Positions 1 through 7,976 of a stretch of DNA of 64,000 nucleotides are shown here, piece after piece (the stretch's first letter is position 1; each line of letters starts with the position of its first letter). The DNA comes from Labrenzia sp. R4_2 (lineage in GTDB: Bacteria; Pseudomonadota; Alphaproteobacteria; Rhizobiales; Stappiaceae). The DNA is taken from assembly GCF_017743865.1 (NCBI RefSeq), contig NZ_JAGHRJ010000001.1:248001-312000 (forward strand). Direction: 5' to 3'. The translations under genes were made by a program, and so were the position numbers. The notes beneath the pieces are model-generated. The model worked only from the letters and a program-made list of their open reading frames with translations. It did not search any database and had not been told where the DNA came from.

Positions 1-2
1 AA

Positions 3-3000
3 GATGATGCTTATTATCAGCGGGCACCGCGCCGCAGTTCGATCGCCAGCCGGAATGCGTCGATGCACGCCTACAAGGATCTGGGACGCCGCATTGATGC
101 GCTGAGAAAACCTCAAGAACAAGCGCTGGCGCATGTTCGCGAAGAGCTTGGGACTTTGCGCGATGCACTCGGCGGAATTGCACGCGGAACCAATGAGACC
201 GTCAGCCGTCAGAATGCCGAGTTGCGCCGGTTGGCCGACATGGTGGACCGGCTGCGCAATGACAAAAAGAACGATCAGCTTGCAAAAGAGATCCGCAAGG
301 AAGTTGCCGAGCTGAAGTCTCTGGTCGGCCGGACCAACGTGGAAGGCGCTCTTCAGACGCTCGAACACGGCTACGCGCACATTTTGCAGCGGCTTGACGA
401 ATTGTCCCGAGCTTCTGTCGACCCGCGCGTCCTGCGCAGCGTTACCGTTCGGTTAAATGAGATCGAAGACGCCTTTGCAGCCCTGCCGCGTTCTGAGCAC
501 ATGATGGTCCTGGAGGATCGGGTCGTCTCAATTGCCGAACGTATGGAAGAACTGCTTCAGCGCAAGGATCATGCTGAGATCGAACCCTTGCGCGCTGAGC
601 TGCGCGAAGTGCGCGGGTTTGTGCAACAGATCGATGTGAAGGGTCTGGTTGAAAGCATCGACGACCGGATGAAGTTCGTCTCCAACCGCCTGGACGATCT
701 GGAAACGCTGGCAAAAGAACAGCGCGGCCTCGACAATCGGCTGTCCGCAATGGAACAGCGGATGCCGGAGCCGGAAACGATCACAAGGCTTCAGGGGCGG
801 CTTGAAGACATCGTCGGCATGATGGCCGACGACCGGTCGGCGCCTGCAGATCAGGAGCATCTCGCGCAACTGGATCACCGTCTCAACGACATCGTTGACC
901 GTCTTGAGCGGATGGAGCAGGCCAAACCAATCCAATCGGGCGATCCAGGTGCATTCGACGCCTTGGGAAAACGGCTTGAAGCGATTTCAACAAAGATCGA
1001 TGCGATTGAAAAAAGGGCGGCCCGCCCCGTCATTGCGCCTGTAGCAGCGGCACAAAGCGCTTCCGGCGCGGACACCGAGTTTTTCGCGCAGATCAAGGAT
1101 CGCTTGAACGATCTGACTACCCGGCTCGATCAACCGAAAGATACAGTTACGACGTCGGATCTCGATAAACTGCGTTCGGAGATCACGGCGATGCGCGAAC
1201 GGGTCGCGCAGCCAGCGTCGACCGATGCGCTCGAGCAACGGATCTCCGATCTCGCACAGCTTGTGACCACAAGTGGCGGCAAGGTTGACGACAAGGGGCT
1301 CGAAGTTCTGGGCGCCAAAGTCGCTGCTTTGGCCGAGCAGATTGAGACATCATCGTCGAACGCTCAGAATTCGGATCAGATTTCTTCTGTTCTTGAACGG
1401 ATTGAGGCAGGGCTCGCCGAAACACGCTCTGATGTGGCCGGCATTGCGCGCAGGGCGGCCCAGGAAGCTGTGGCCAATGCACCAAAAGCCAAAAACAGCG
1501 AGTATGACGCGGCTATCTCGTCGCTGCAAAACGACCTCAAACGTCTTTTGGATGCAGCCGAAGGCAGCGAAGAGCGGACCCGCAACACCTTTGACGGCGT
1601 AAAATCCGTCCTTGGGTCCATCACCGAGCGCTTGGACACGCTGGAGCGCGTTGAGCCTGCACCGAAGCAAAAGTCCGATCCAGCACCAGAAGCGGCGGGC
1701 GGTTTGTTCTCGCCGATTAAGGTTGCCGAGCGTCCGCCACTCTTTGCGAAGGCCCAGCCAGACGTTGTACAGAGCAAGGCCCAGGCTGAGCCGGCTCCGC
1801 TGCCCGTTGAAGACACGCCGGAACCCCCGAGGGATCGCAAAGCCGACTTTATTGCTGCTGCCCGCCGGGCCGCACAGGCTGCATCTGCTGAAGCGGCTCA
1901 GCTTGAGAAGAAGAAACCGGCCAAGGAAGAGGCAGAGAGCGCAGACGAAGAACGTGGCAAGGCGCGAGTCGGCTGGCTTCGCAATGTGTTGAAGCGGTCT
2001 CCGGCCGAGAAAGAAGAAACCGTTGACGAAGCGCTTGAGCTGAAAACGGCTGATATCAATCCGGCCGAAGTCGAACAGAGCGAAGAACAGACGACTGTAC
2101 TGGCAGGTGACCGGGTTGCCCCCGAACCTGCCCAGGCTTCCGGTGGCCGCCGCCGCGCGATCCTTTACACAGCGGCAGCTGTCGTCCTGCTGATGGCCGG
2201 TTTCTACGTTACACGCGGCGCACTGTCGCCGTCTGAAACGTCGCCGCAAGTGGCTGCAGTTCCTCAAGACGAGGCCGTTGTCGGCGAGGCTGCACCGGCA
2301 AATCCCGCCGAGGAAACGGCTTCGAGTGTTGCTGCTTCTGAGCCTGAAACGGTTTCCGAAAGCCAAGGGGCGTCAGACAGTCCACCGCCGATCGCCGCAA
2401 GCGATCCAATGCCCGCGATCGAAGGCTCTGTTGCGCTGGCACCGCCTGCAACAACCCAGCCGCCCGTGGCAGCTGCAGACCCGGTACCGACACCTGCGGC
2501 CGCGTCCCAGTCACTGGAAGCCGAGCCTGGTGTGGCGTTTGCACCGCCAAGCGGTGTTGAAAACAGCTTCGGTACAGCACCTGCCGGCGTTGCGGCCGGG
2601 TTCACGGCGGCCGGAGAAGCAGAACCGGCTGCTGGCGAAGCGGGCGCAGCATTGCTGGCCAGCCTGCCGCCGGAAGGAGTTGGACCCATGGCACTGCGAA
2701 GCGCTGCTGCCAGTGGGGACGCGGCTGCAGAATTCCTGATCGGTGTCAAATACACTGAAGGCGATGGTGTTGCTGCCGATCTGGCAAAGGCGGCTGCCTG
2801 GTATCAAAAGGCTGCCGACAAAGGACTTGCCCCGGCGCAATACCGGCTTGCCAGCCTCTACGAAAAGGGCCGCGGCGTCCAAAAGGATCTGCCAAAGGCA
2901 AAGGCCTGGTACACACAGTCAGCAGAAGCGGGCAATGCCAAGGCGATGCACAACCTTGCAGTCCTTTTTGCTGAAGGCGGCGGCGGACAACCCGATTATG

Positions 3001-3533
3001 CATCGGCGGCCAAGTGGTTTGAAGACGCTGCCAACTATGGCGTCAAAGACAGCCTGTTTAATCTCGGTATCCTTTATGCCGGTGGCATCGGCGTCGATAA
3101 GGATTTGATCGCCAGCTACAAGTGGTTTGCGATTGCTGCTGACCAAGGTGACCCGGAGGCTGCCAAGCGGCGCGACGATGTTGCCAACATGATGGATCAG
3201 GAAACCTTGGCGAGCGCCCGCCTGGCTGTTGAAGGCTTTAAACTGAAAACACCGGATCCTGCCGCAAACAAGGTGACGCTCCAGCCAAGCTGGACCGAAG
3301 GGTCTGCCCTTCCGGCGAGCAATGCGTCCGTGACCGCCGTCGACAACTCGGCGATGATCCGCGAGGCGCAGGACAAACTCAACTATCTGGGTTTTGACAC
3401 TGGTACTCCGGACGGCCAGATGGGCCCGCGCACACGCAGCGCGATCCGGGCTTTCCAGCGCAGCCTGGGCCTGCCGGAGACAGGTCAAGTGGATAGCCGG
3501 TTGATGGATGAGCTGAAAAGCCAGGCCATCTGA
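3..3533 (+). CDS. PodJ-like polar localization scaffold, 5' end outside window
   Basis: A very long membrane-anchored scaffold with the layout of alphaproteobacterial PodJ/PodJL proteins, which mark a cell pole and organise polar growth and division. The frame stays open from the first ATG (position 63) back to the window edge, with a plausible basic stretch, so the true start lies upstream and 1176 residues are visible. Counting from the ATG at 63: coiled coil with many Arg/Glu/Leu heptads about 1-600; a Pro/Ala/Lys-rich cytoplasmic linker; one membrane segment about 697-716; a Pro/Ala-rich periplasmic linker; four Sel1-type TPR repeats about 880-1033; and a C-terminal peptidoglycan-binding domain about 1098-1154. 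Cytoplasmic coiled coil and periplasmic Sel1/PG-binding parts fit a protein tying the cytoskeleton to the wall. Function is inferred from architecture; Sel1 and linker regions are too variable to name the orthologue with certainty. Confidence 0.85.
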   Translation, partial: DDAYYQRAPRRSSIASRNASMHAYKDLGRRIDALRKPQEQALAHVREELGTLRDALGGIARGTNETVSRQNAELRRLADMVDRLRNDKKNDQLAKEIRKEVAELKSLVGRTNVEGALQTLEHGYAHILQRLDELSRASVDPRVLRSVTVRLNEIEDAFAALPRSEHMMVLEDRVVSIAERMEELLQRKDHAEIEPLRAELREVRGFVQQIDVKGLVESIDDRMKFVSNRLDDLETLAKEQRGLDNRLSAMEQRMPEPETITRLQGRLEDIVGMMADDRSAPADQEHLAQLDHRLNDIVDRLERMEQAKPIQSGDPGAFDALGKRLEAISTKIDAIEKRAARPVIAPVAAAQSASGADTEFFAQIKDRLNDLTTRLDQPKDTVTTSDLDKLRSEITAMRERVAQPASTDALEQRISDLAQLVTTSGGKVDDKGLEVLGAKVAALAEQIETSSSNAQNSDQISSVLERIEAGLAETRSDVAGIARRAAQEAVANAPKAKNSEYDAAISSLQNDLKRLLDAAEGSEERTRNTFDGVKSVLGSITERLDTLERVEPAPKQKSDPAPEAAGGLFSPIKVAERPPLFAKAQPDVVQSKAQAEPAPLPVEDTPEPPRDRKADFIAAARRAAQAASAEAAQLEKKKPAKEEAESADEERGKARVGWLRNVLKRSPAEKEETVDEALELKTADINPAEVEQSEEQTTVLAGDRVAPEPAQASGGRRRAILYTAAAVVLLMAGFYVTRGALSPSETSPQVAAVPQDEAVVGEAAPANPAEETASSVAASEPETVSESQGASDSPPPIAASDPMPAIEGSVALAPPATTQPPVAAADPVPTPAAASQSLEAEPGVAFAPPSGVENSFGTAPAGVAAGFTAAGEAEPAAGEAGAALLASLPPEGVGPMALRSAAASGDAAAEFLIGVKYTEGDGVAADLAKAAAWYQKAADKGLAPAQYRLASLYEKGRGVQKDLPKAKAWYTQSAEAGNAKAMHNLAVLFAEGGGGQPDYASAAKWFEDAANYGVKDSLFNLGILYAGGIGVDKDLIASYKWFAIAADQGDPEAAKRRDDVANMMDQETLASARLAVEGFKLKTPDPAANKVTLQPSWTEGSALPASNASVTAVDNSAMIREAQDKLNYLGFDTGTPDGQMGPRTRSAIRAFQRSLGLPETGQVDSRLMDELKSQAI

Positions 3534-3571
3534 CAAACCGCCTTGGACAGAACCCAGTGAAGTTCGCAATG

Positions 3572-3604
3572 AGCCGGAGACGCAAAGCGTTTCCGGCTTT
3601 TGTG
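3572..3604 (+). terminator. Intrinsic terminator after the PodJ-like gene
   Basis: A 12-pair stem (agccggagacgc against gcgtttccggct, one G-U pair) with an AAA loop is followed by a T-rich run. It lies about 40 bases after the stop codon and before a gene-free stretch to about 3765. Confidence 0.75.
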
Positions 3605-3765
3605 TTTCGCGGCTTGCGGATAACTGGCACTAATCGCTCAGGGTAAGTGATAAGTCCAGTTGTGCGGAATTAAATTGCTGAGTTGACAGAGCAGCTGCCA
3701 CAGGTTTTTAACCATTATACATGTAAGTTTAGGCAGTCTTGTCTGCAGTTTTCCGGCGAAGCCCT

Positions 3766-4695
3766 GTGCAATTATACCTTCCGATAGCCGAGATACCGGT
3801 CAATATCTTCGTGATATTTGGCATGGGCGGGGCTGTGGGGTTCTTGTCCGGATTGTTCGGCATCGGCGGCGGCTTCCTTCTGACCCCGCTTCTGATTTTT
3901 TCCGGGATCCCGCCAGCGGTCTCTGTCGCGACGGTCACAACACAGGTCGTGGCGTCCTCCGCCTCTGCAGTTGTCACCTATTGGCGGCGCAAGGCAATTG
4001 ACCTGAAGCTGGCCAGCGTGCTGCTTGCCGGCGGTATTTCCGGGTCACTGCTGGGCGTCATCCTGTTCGATGTTTTGCAGGCGATCGGCCAGCTCGATGT
4101 TGTGATCTCCCTGTCTTATGTGACGTTTCTGGGAACCATCGGCGGACTGATGCTGGTGGAATCGGTGCGGGCCATGCGGCGCCGCCGGTCGGGTGAACCG
4201 CCTCGGGCGCGAAAACCCGGTCAGCACAATTGGGTGCATGGGCTGCCGCTAAAGGTCCGGTTCCGGAGGTCCAAGCTGTATGTCAGCGTGATACCCGTCG
4301 TCGGACTGGGAGCCGCGATTGGCTTCCTCGGCACCGTCCTTGGCATTGGCGGCGGCTTTATGATGGTGCCGGCGCTGATTTATCTGTTGCGCGTTCCAAC
4401 GAGCATCGTGATCGGGACATCTCTGTTCCAGATCCTTTTCACCATGGCGGCAGCGACGATCTTCCATGCCATGGGAACAAAGACTGTCGACATTGTTTTG
4501 GCGATGACCCTCATGGTCGGTGGTGTGATCGGCGCGCAGTTTGGTGCACGAATGGGTCAGAACTTGCGCGGTGATCAGCTGCGCCTGCTGCTGGCCTTGC
4601 TGGTTTTGGGGGTTGGCTTGCGCTTCGCGGTCGATCTCCTGCTGGTCCCCGAAGACCTCTACTCCATCGCGATCCAGAAGGGGGCCGGGTTATGA
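3766..4695 (+). CDS. TauE/SafE family sulfite/organoanion exporter
   Basis: An inner-membrane transporter of the TauE/SafE (DUF81) family, whose members export sulfite, sulfoacetate or related anions. From the GTG at 3766 it has 309 residues and about eight membrane segments in two similar halves. Each half carries the family Gly-rich signature (SGLFGIGGGFL near residue 31, GTVLGIGGGFM near 188). The open frame reaches back to a TTG at 3739, but the GTG gives a start that matches what I recall of close relatives (M-QLYLPIAE); neither codon has a strong ribosome binding site. The stop overlaps the next start as ATGA, so the two genes are almost certainly translated together. The pair TauE-TIGR02186 is common in alphaproteobacteria. 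Substrate cannot be told from sequence. Confidence 0.88.
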   Translation: MQLYLPIAEIPVNIFVIFGMGGAVGFLSGLFGIGGGFLLTPLLIFSGIPPAVSVATVTTQVVASSASAVVTYWRRKAIDLKLASVLLAGGISGSLLGVILFDVLQAIGQLDVVISLSYVTFLGTIGGLMLVESVRAMRRRRSGEPPRARKPGQHNWVHGLPLKVRFRRSKLYVSVIPVVGLGAAIGFLGTVLGIGGGFMMVPALIYLLRVPTSIVIGTSLFQILFTMAAATIFHAMGTKTVDIVLAMTLMVGGVIGAQFGARMGQNLRGDQLRLLLALLVLGVGLRFAVDLLLVPEDLYSIAIQKGAGL

Positions 4696-5471
4696 TCCGC
4701 GCGGCCGCCATAGTTGCGATGACACTGTTCTTCGGCACGCTCGAAGGCTTTGCGAAAAGCGATGAGAGCCTGGTGACGGAGTTGTCGTCACAAACGGTTT
4801 CGATCCAGTCCAACTTCACCGGCACCGAGATCGTCATTTTCGGACAGGCTCAAGAGATCCAGTACCGCCCGGATACGGATCTCGATTACGACCTGGTTAT
4901 TGTCGTCGAAGGGCCTCCTCAGGACATTACGACCCGCCGCAAGGGGCGTTTGCTTGGTGTCTGGGTCAACCGGGAAGCGGAAACCTTCAGCAACGTTCCG
5001 TCGTTTTATGCAGTGGCAAGCACAGCGGACATTTCTGAAATTGCAGGCAGAGCTCTGCTGGACGAACACGCCATTGGCTTGAACCATATCAATTTGGCCG
5101 TGTCGGGCGAGTCGAATGTATCTCTCTCCGACCGGGACGATTTCCGCAGGGCCTTCGTCCGCCTGCGTCAGGATATGGGGCTCTATTCTGAGCGTGAGAC
5201 ATCCATAACGTTTTTGACCGAAACGATGTTCCGGACCAACATTCCGTTGCCCGCCAACATTCCAGTTGGGGACTACGTCGTCAAAAGCTTCCTCTTTCAC
5301 GAAGGCGACCTGATCGCCAACACGAACGATCACCTGCGTGTCGCAAAGACCGGCTTTGAGCAGATCACCTTCGAGTTGGCCCGGGAGCATTCGTTCGTGT
5401 ACGGCGTGCTTGCAGTCATTCTCGCGATTTTTACCGGTTGGCTCGCCGGCGTGATCTTCCGCAAGGATTGA
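4692..5471 (+). CDS. TIGR02186 family transmembrane protein (Alph_Pro_TM)
   Basis: A 259-residue protein of the alphaproteobacterial family TIGR02186/PF09608, function unknown. It has an N-terminal signal sequence (about 1-20), a long periplasmic beta-rich region and one C-terminal membrane segment at about 234-255, so most of the protein faces the periplasm. It begins inside the stop of the upstream TauE/SafE gene (ATGA), which implies translational coupling and suggests that it is an accessory of that exporter. No catalytic motif is visible. Confidence 0.85.
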   Translation: MIRAAAIVAMTLFFGTLEGFAKSDESLVTELSSQTVSIQSNFTGTEIVIFGQAQEIQYRPDTDLDYDLVIVVEGPPQDITTRRKGRLLGVWVNREAETFSNVPSFYAVASTADISEIAGRALLDEHAIGLNHINLAVSGESNVSLSDRDDFRRAFVRLRQDMGLYSERETSITFLTETMFRTNIPLPANIPVGDYVVKSFLFHEGDLIANTNDHLRVAKTGFEQITFELAREHSFVYGVLAVILAIFTGWLAGVIFRKD

Positions 5472-5492
5472 TCGGAGCAATACCGCTTTCTC

Positions 5493-6083
5493 TTAGATTC
5501 TCAAACGCCCGATCACTTCGATTTCGCCGTTGTTCATCTCAACTACAATGCCTTCGCCGGATTGCGGAAAGATATCAGTCAGCGCGGTGATATTGACCTG
5601 ATGTGTGATGACAACCAGGGCACCATCACCTGACCATTGCTCGAGTATGGTCTGACCTGCCTGGGTTTGCTCAGGCCCGGCGGAGCGGTTCTGAAAAAAT
5701 GAGTTGAAGACTGGCTCTTCCTCGACTTGCCCAGGAAATGCGAGCTCCGCTGTTTCGACGCACCGGCACCACTGTGACGTCAACACGCGTCCGACCTTGA
5801 TGCCCTTGTCTTTAAAAGCCTGCCCGATCGCACGGGAATCTGCGCGGCCCTGGTCATTTAGGTTCCGCTGTGTGGAGCAATCGCCAAGCGTGAAGTTGGC
5901 CGGATCTCCGGTTCCGGGCGCCAATGCGTGGCGGAAGAGAACAATGCCGCCGTTTTCCAGCGCCTGCCACGCAGCGTCATCTGCGCGCGCATGCGGCATT
6001 GTCAGGAGCATTGTCCAAGCAAAAACCAATGCCAGGGCAATACGTTGAAGCGAAAAACGGGGTCCAATTGGTGTGAATGTCAT
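5493..6083 (-). CDS. Periplasmic histidine phosphatase family protein
   Basis: A 196-residue exported member of the histidine phosphatase (phosphoglycerate mutase-like) superfamily. After a signal peptide (about 1-33, cleavage after an Ala-Arg-Ala type site) comes the catalytic motif LFRHA with R51-H52. A later ITH motif supplies the second active-site histidine. The motif reads RHA rather than the classical RHG, as seen in many small periplasmic members. The frame extends to an ATG at 6122, but that would overlap the divergent gene and would bury the signal peptide, so the ATG at 6083 is preferred. Substrate unknown. Confidence 0.8.
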   Translation of the reverse strand: MTFTPIGPRFSLQRIALALVFAWTMLLTMPHARADDAAWQALENGGIVLFRHALAPGTGDPANFTLGDCSTQRNLNDQGRADSRAIGQAFKDKGIKVGRVLTSQWCRCVETAELAFPGQVEEEPVFNSFFQNRSAGPEQTQAGQTILEQWSGDGALVVITHQVNITALTDIFPQSGEGIVVEMNNGEIEVIGRLRI

Positions 6084-6141
6084 GTAGGCTGCCGTTGCGA
6101 GAGTTCGTATGAGATTCGCCACTTACTACGGCAGGGGCAGC

Positions 6142-7242
6142 ATGACCGATCAGTCTCCATCAGAACCATCCGGTTCTTCTCAATCCAAGCCGGAACCAAC
6201 CGTTGATGCCCGGGTGATCGACATCGCTATCCGGCTGGGTGTCCTCGGCGTGTTTGCTTACTTTTCCCTACAGCTTGTGGCGCCGTTTTTTGCGTTTCTG
6301 CTTTGGGCAGTCGTGCTGACAGTTGCGCTTTATCCGGCATATTCCTGGCTAACGGCCAAGCTCGGCGGGCGGAAGGCGCTGTCCGCAACCATTCTGACTC
6401 TCATCGGCTTAGGCATTGTCATCGGACCGGTGGCGGTGCTGGTGGTCAGTCTCGTCGAAACACTTCAAAGGCTTTACGAGGGTGTGACGTCAGGTGCCAT
6501 GGCAGTCCCGCCCTTGCCGCCCAAACTGGCAGAGCTGCCAATGGTTGGCGAAAAGATTGCTGAATTCTGGCAGCTCGCGAGCCGCAGCCTGGAGCAGTTT
6601 CTTACAAAGATCGGCCCGATGGTGGCGCCGGCCGGTACCAAGATCCTCTCGGTTCTGGCATCCTTAAGCGGCAGCGTTCTCTTTTTCATTGTGTCGATCA
6701 TTCTGTCAGGATGTCTATTCGTGCCGGGGCCAGCGCTGGCCTCCGGAGCCAAACGGTTTGCCGACCGGATCATCGCGCCGCGTGGTGGAGAATTCGTTGA
6801 TCTGGCAGGCGCTACCATTCGCAATGTTTCCCGTGGTGTGATCGGTGTCGCGGTCATTCAGGGGCTGCTGACGGGCGTTATCCTAATCGCCTTTGCGGTG
6901 CCGTTGGCCGGACTTCTGACATTTGCGGCGCTGATCCTCTGCATCATCCAGATTGGACCGGCACTGGTGATCCTGCCGACGATCATCTGGACCTGGAGTT
7001 CATGGGAGTTGTTGCCAGCGCTTCTCTTCACCGTCTTGATCGTTCCGGTCATGCTGGTCGACAATGTGCTGCGGCCGATCCTGATGTCCCGCGGCCTTGA
7101 TGTGCCGATGCTGGTGATCCTGATCGGCGTTCTCGGCGGCACGCTGGCCTACGGCCTCATCGGCCTGTTCCTTGGGCCGGTGATCCTGTCGGTTTTCTAT
7201 GAGCTGGTCATTGCCTGGATAAAAGCCGGGGAGGAGGCTTAA
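6142..7242 (+). CDS. AI-2E family transporter (UPF0118)
   Basis: A 366-residue polytopic membrane protein of the AI-2E/YdiK/PerM family, with about seven to eight hydrophobic helices and a central soluble segment (about 130-200). Family members have been linked to autoinducer-2, Na+/H+ exchange or unknown substrates, so the substrate is open. The ATG at 6142 follows a GGGG-type ribosome binding site and is preferred over the in-frame ATG at 6109. The C-terminal stop overlaps the convergent pdeM stop by a few bases. The N-terminal 25 residues are Ser/Pro-rich and cytoplasmic. Confidence 0.82.
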   Translation: MTDQSPSEPSGSSQSKPEPTVDARVIDIAIRLGVLGVFAYFSLQLVAPFFAFLLWAVVLTVALYPAYSWLTAKLGGRKALSATILTLIGLGIVIGPVAVLVVSLVETLQRLYEGVTSGAMAVPPLPPKLAELPMVGEKIAEFWQLASRSLEQFLTKIGPMVAPAGTKILSVLASLSGSVLFFIVSIILSGCLFVPGPALASGAKRFADRIIAPRGGEFVDLAGATIRNVSRGVIGVAVIQGLLTGVILIAFAVPLAGLLTFAALILCIIQIGPALVILPTIIWTWSSWELLPALLFTVLIVPVMLVDNVLRPILMSRGLDVPMLVILIGVLGGTLAYGLIGLFLGPVILSVFYELVIAWIKAGEEA

Positions 7243-7976
7243 TCCCCGACGAGCCGTGTGGCCGTGAAGGGGAACAGGCGGTCGTTGCCGAGCATGAACA
7301 CGGAATATTTCCGGCGCTGGAAGATCATGCTGAACGCCTCGTGGGTGACGTTGAGCCCACCGGTGAGAGCCCCAAAGGCTGGCAGAACCAGACGGCTGCC
7401 ATCGGTTACAAAACACGCGCGGCGGATGGAACGGCCGAACCGGCGGACGCGGGCGGCCGGATGAAGGTGCCCGCAGACTTCGCCAAGCGCCGCCGTGGCG
7501 CCAATCTTTTCAACCGGCTCATGGCGGAAGGTGAGGGGGCCGATCTGAATTTCATCGACGGTCTCGCCGCACAATCTCACAGGCGCAACCGGATCGTGGT
7601 TGCCTGTCACCCAGATCCATTCCCGGTTCAGCTGCAAGGTTGTGAGCATTGCCCGGTAGGGCGCGGGCAGGCGGTCAGAACCGTCTGCATCGTGAAAACT
7701 GTCACCGAGGCAAATGACCCGCGCAGGGTCGAAGGCATCCATGACGGCGGCCAGCTTCTCCAGCGTGGTTGCCGTATCATAGGGCGGCAGCATGATGCCG
7801 CGGCGGGCAAAACTGGAGCCCTTTTCAAGGTGAAGATCCGCAACGATGAGCGTTGCTTCGTCCGGCCACCACAGCACACCGCTGTCATGAAGGCCGACCA
7901 GCTGACCATTGATCTGAATGTCATGACACACGGGCGCGGCAGTATATTTGCGCAGGTGTGACGTGAGTGCACTCAT
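7239..7976 (-). CDS. pdeM: Ligase-associated DNA damage response endonuclease PdeM
   Basis: A 245-residue metallophosphoesterase. Calcineurin-type metal motifs are in order: D47-L-H49, G91-D92, G125-N-H-D128 and G169-H-L-H172. This is the TIGR04123 member of the four-protein ligase-associated DNA repair set. Its ATG overlaps the stop of the helicase gene by four bases, so the two are translationally coupled. The gene converges on and slightly overlaps the AI-2E transporter gene. Confidence 0.88.
   Translation of the reverse strand: MSALTSHLRKYTAAPVCHDIQINGQLVGLHDSGVLWWPDEATLIVADLHLEKGSSFARRGIMLPPYDTATTLEKLAAVMDAFDPARVICLGDSFHDADGSDRLPAPYRAMLTTLQLNREWIWVTGNHDPVAPVRLCGETVDEIQIGPLTFRHEPVEKIGATAALGEVCGHLHPAARVRRFGRSIRRACFVTDGSRLVLPAFGALTGGLNVTHEAFSMIFQRRKYSVFMLGNDRLFPFTATRLVGD

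Noticed and set aside
1350..2366. 338-codon open frame on the minus strand inside the PodJ-like gene
   Set aside because: Antisense shadow of a GC-rich coding region with Cys/Arg/Phe-rich, domain-free translation and no ribosome binding site.
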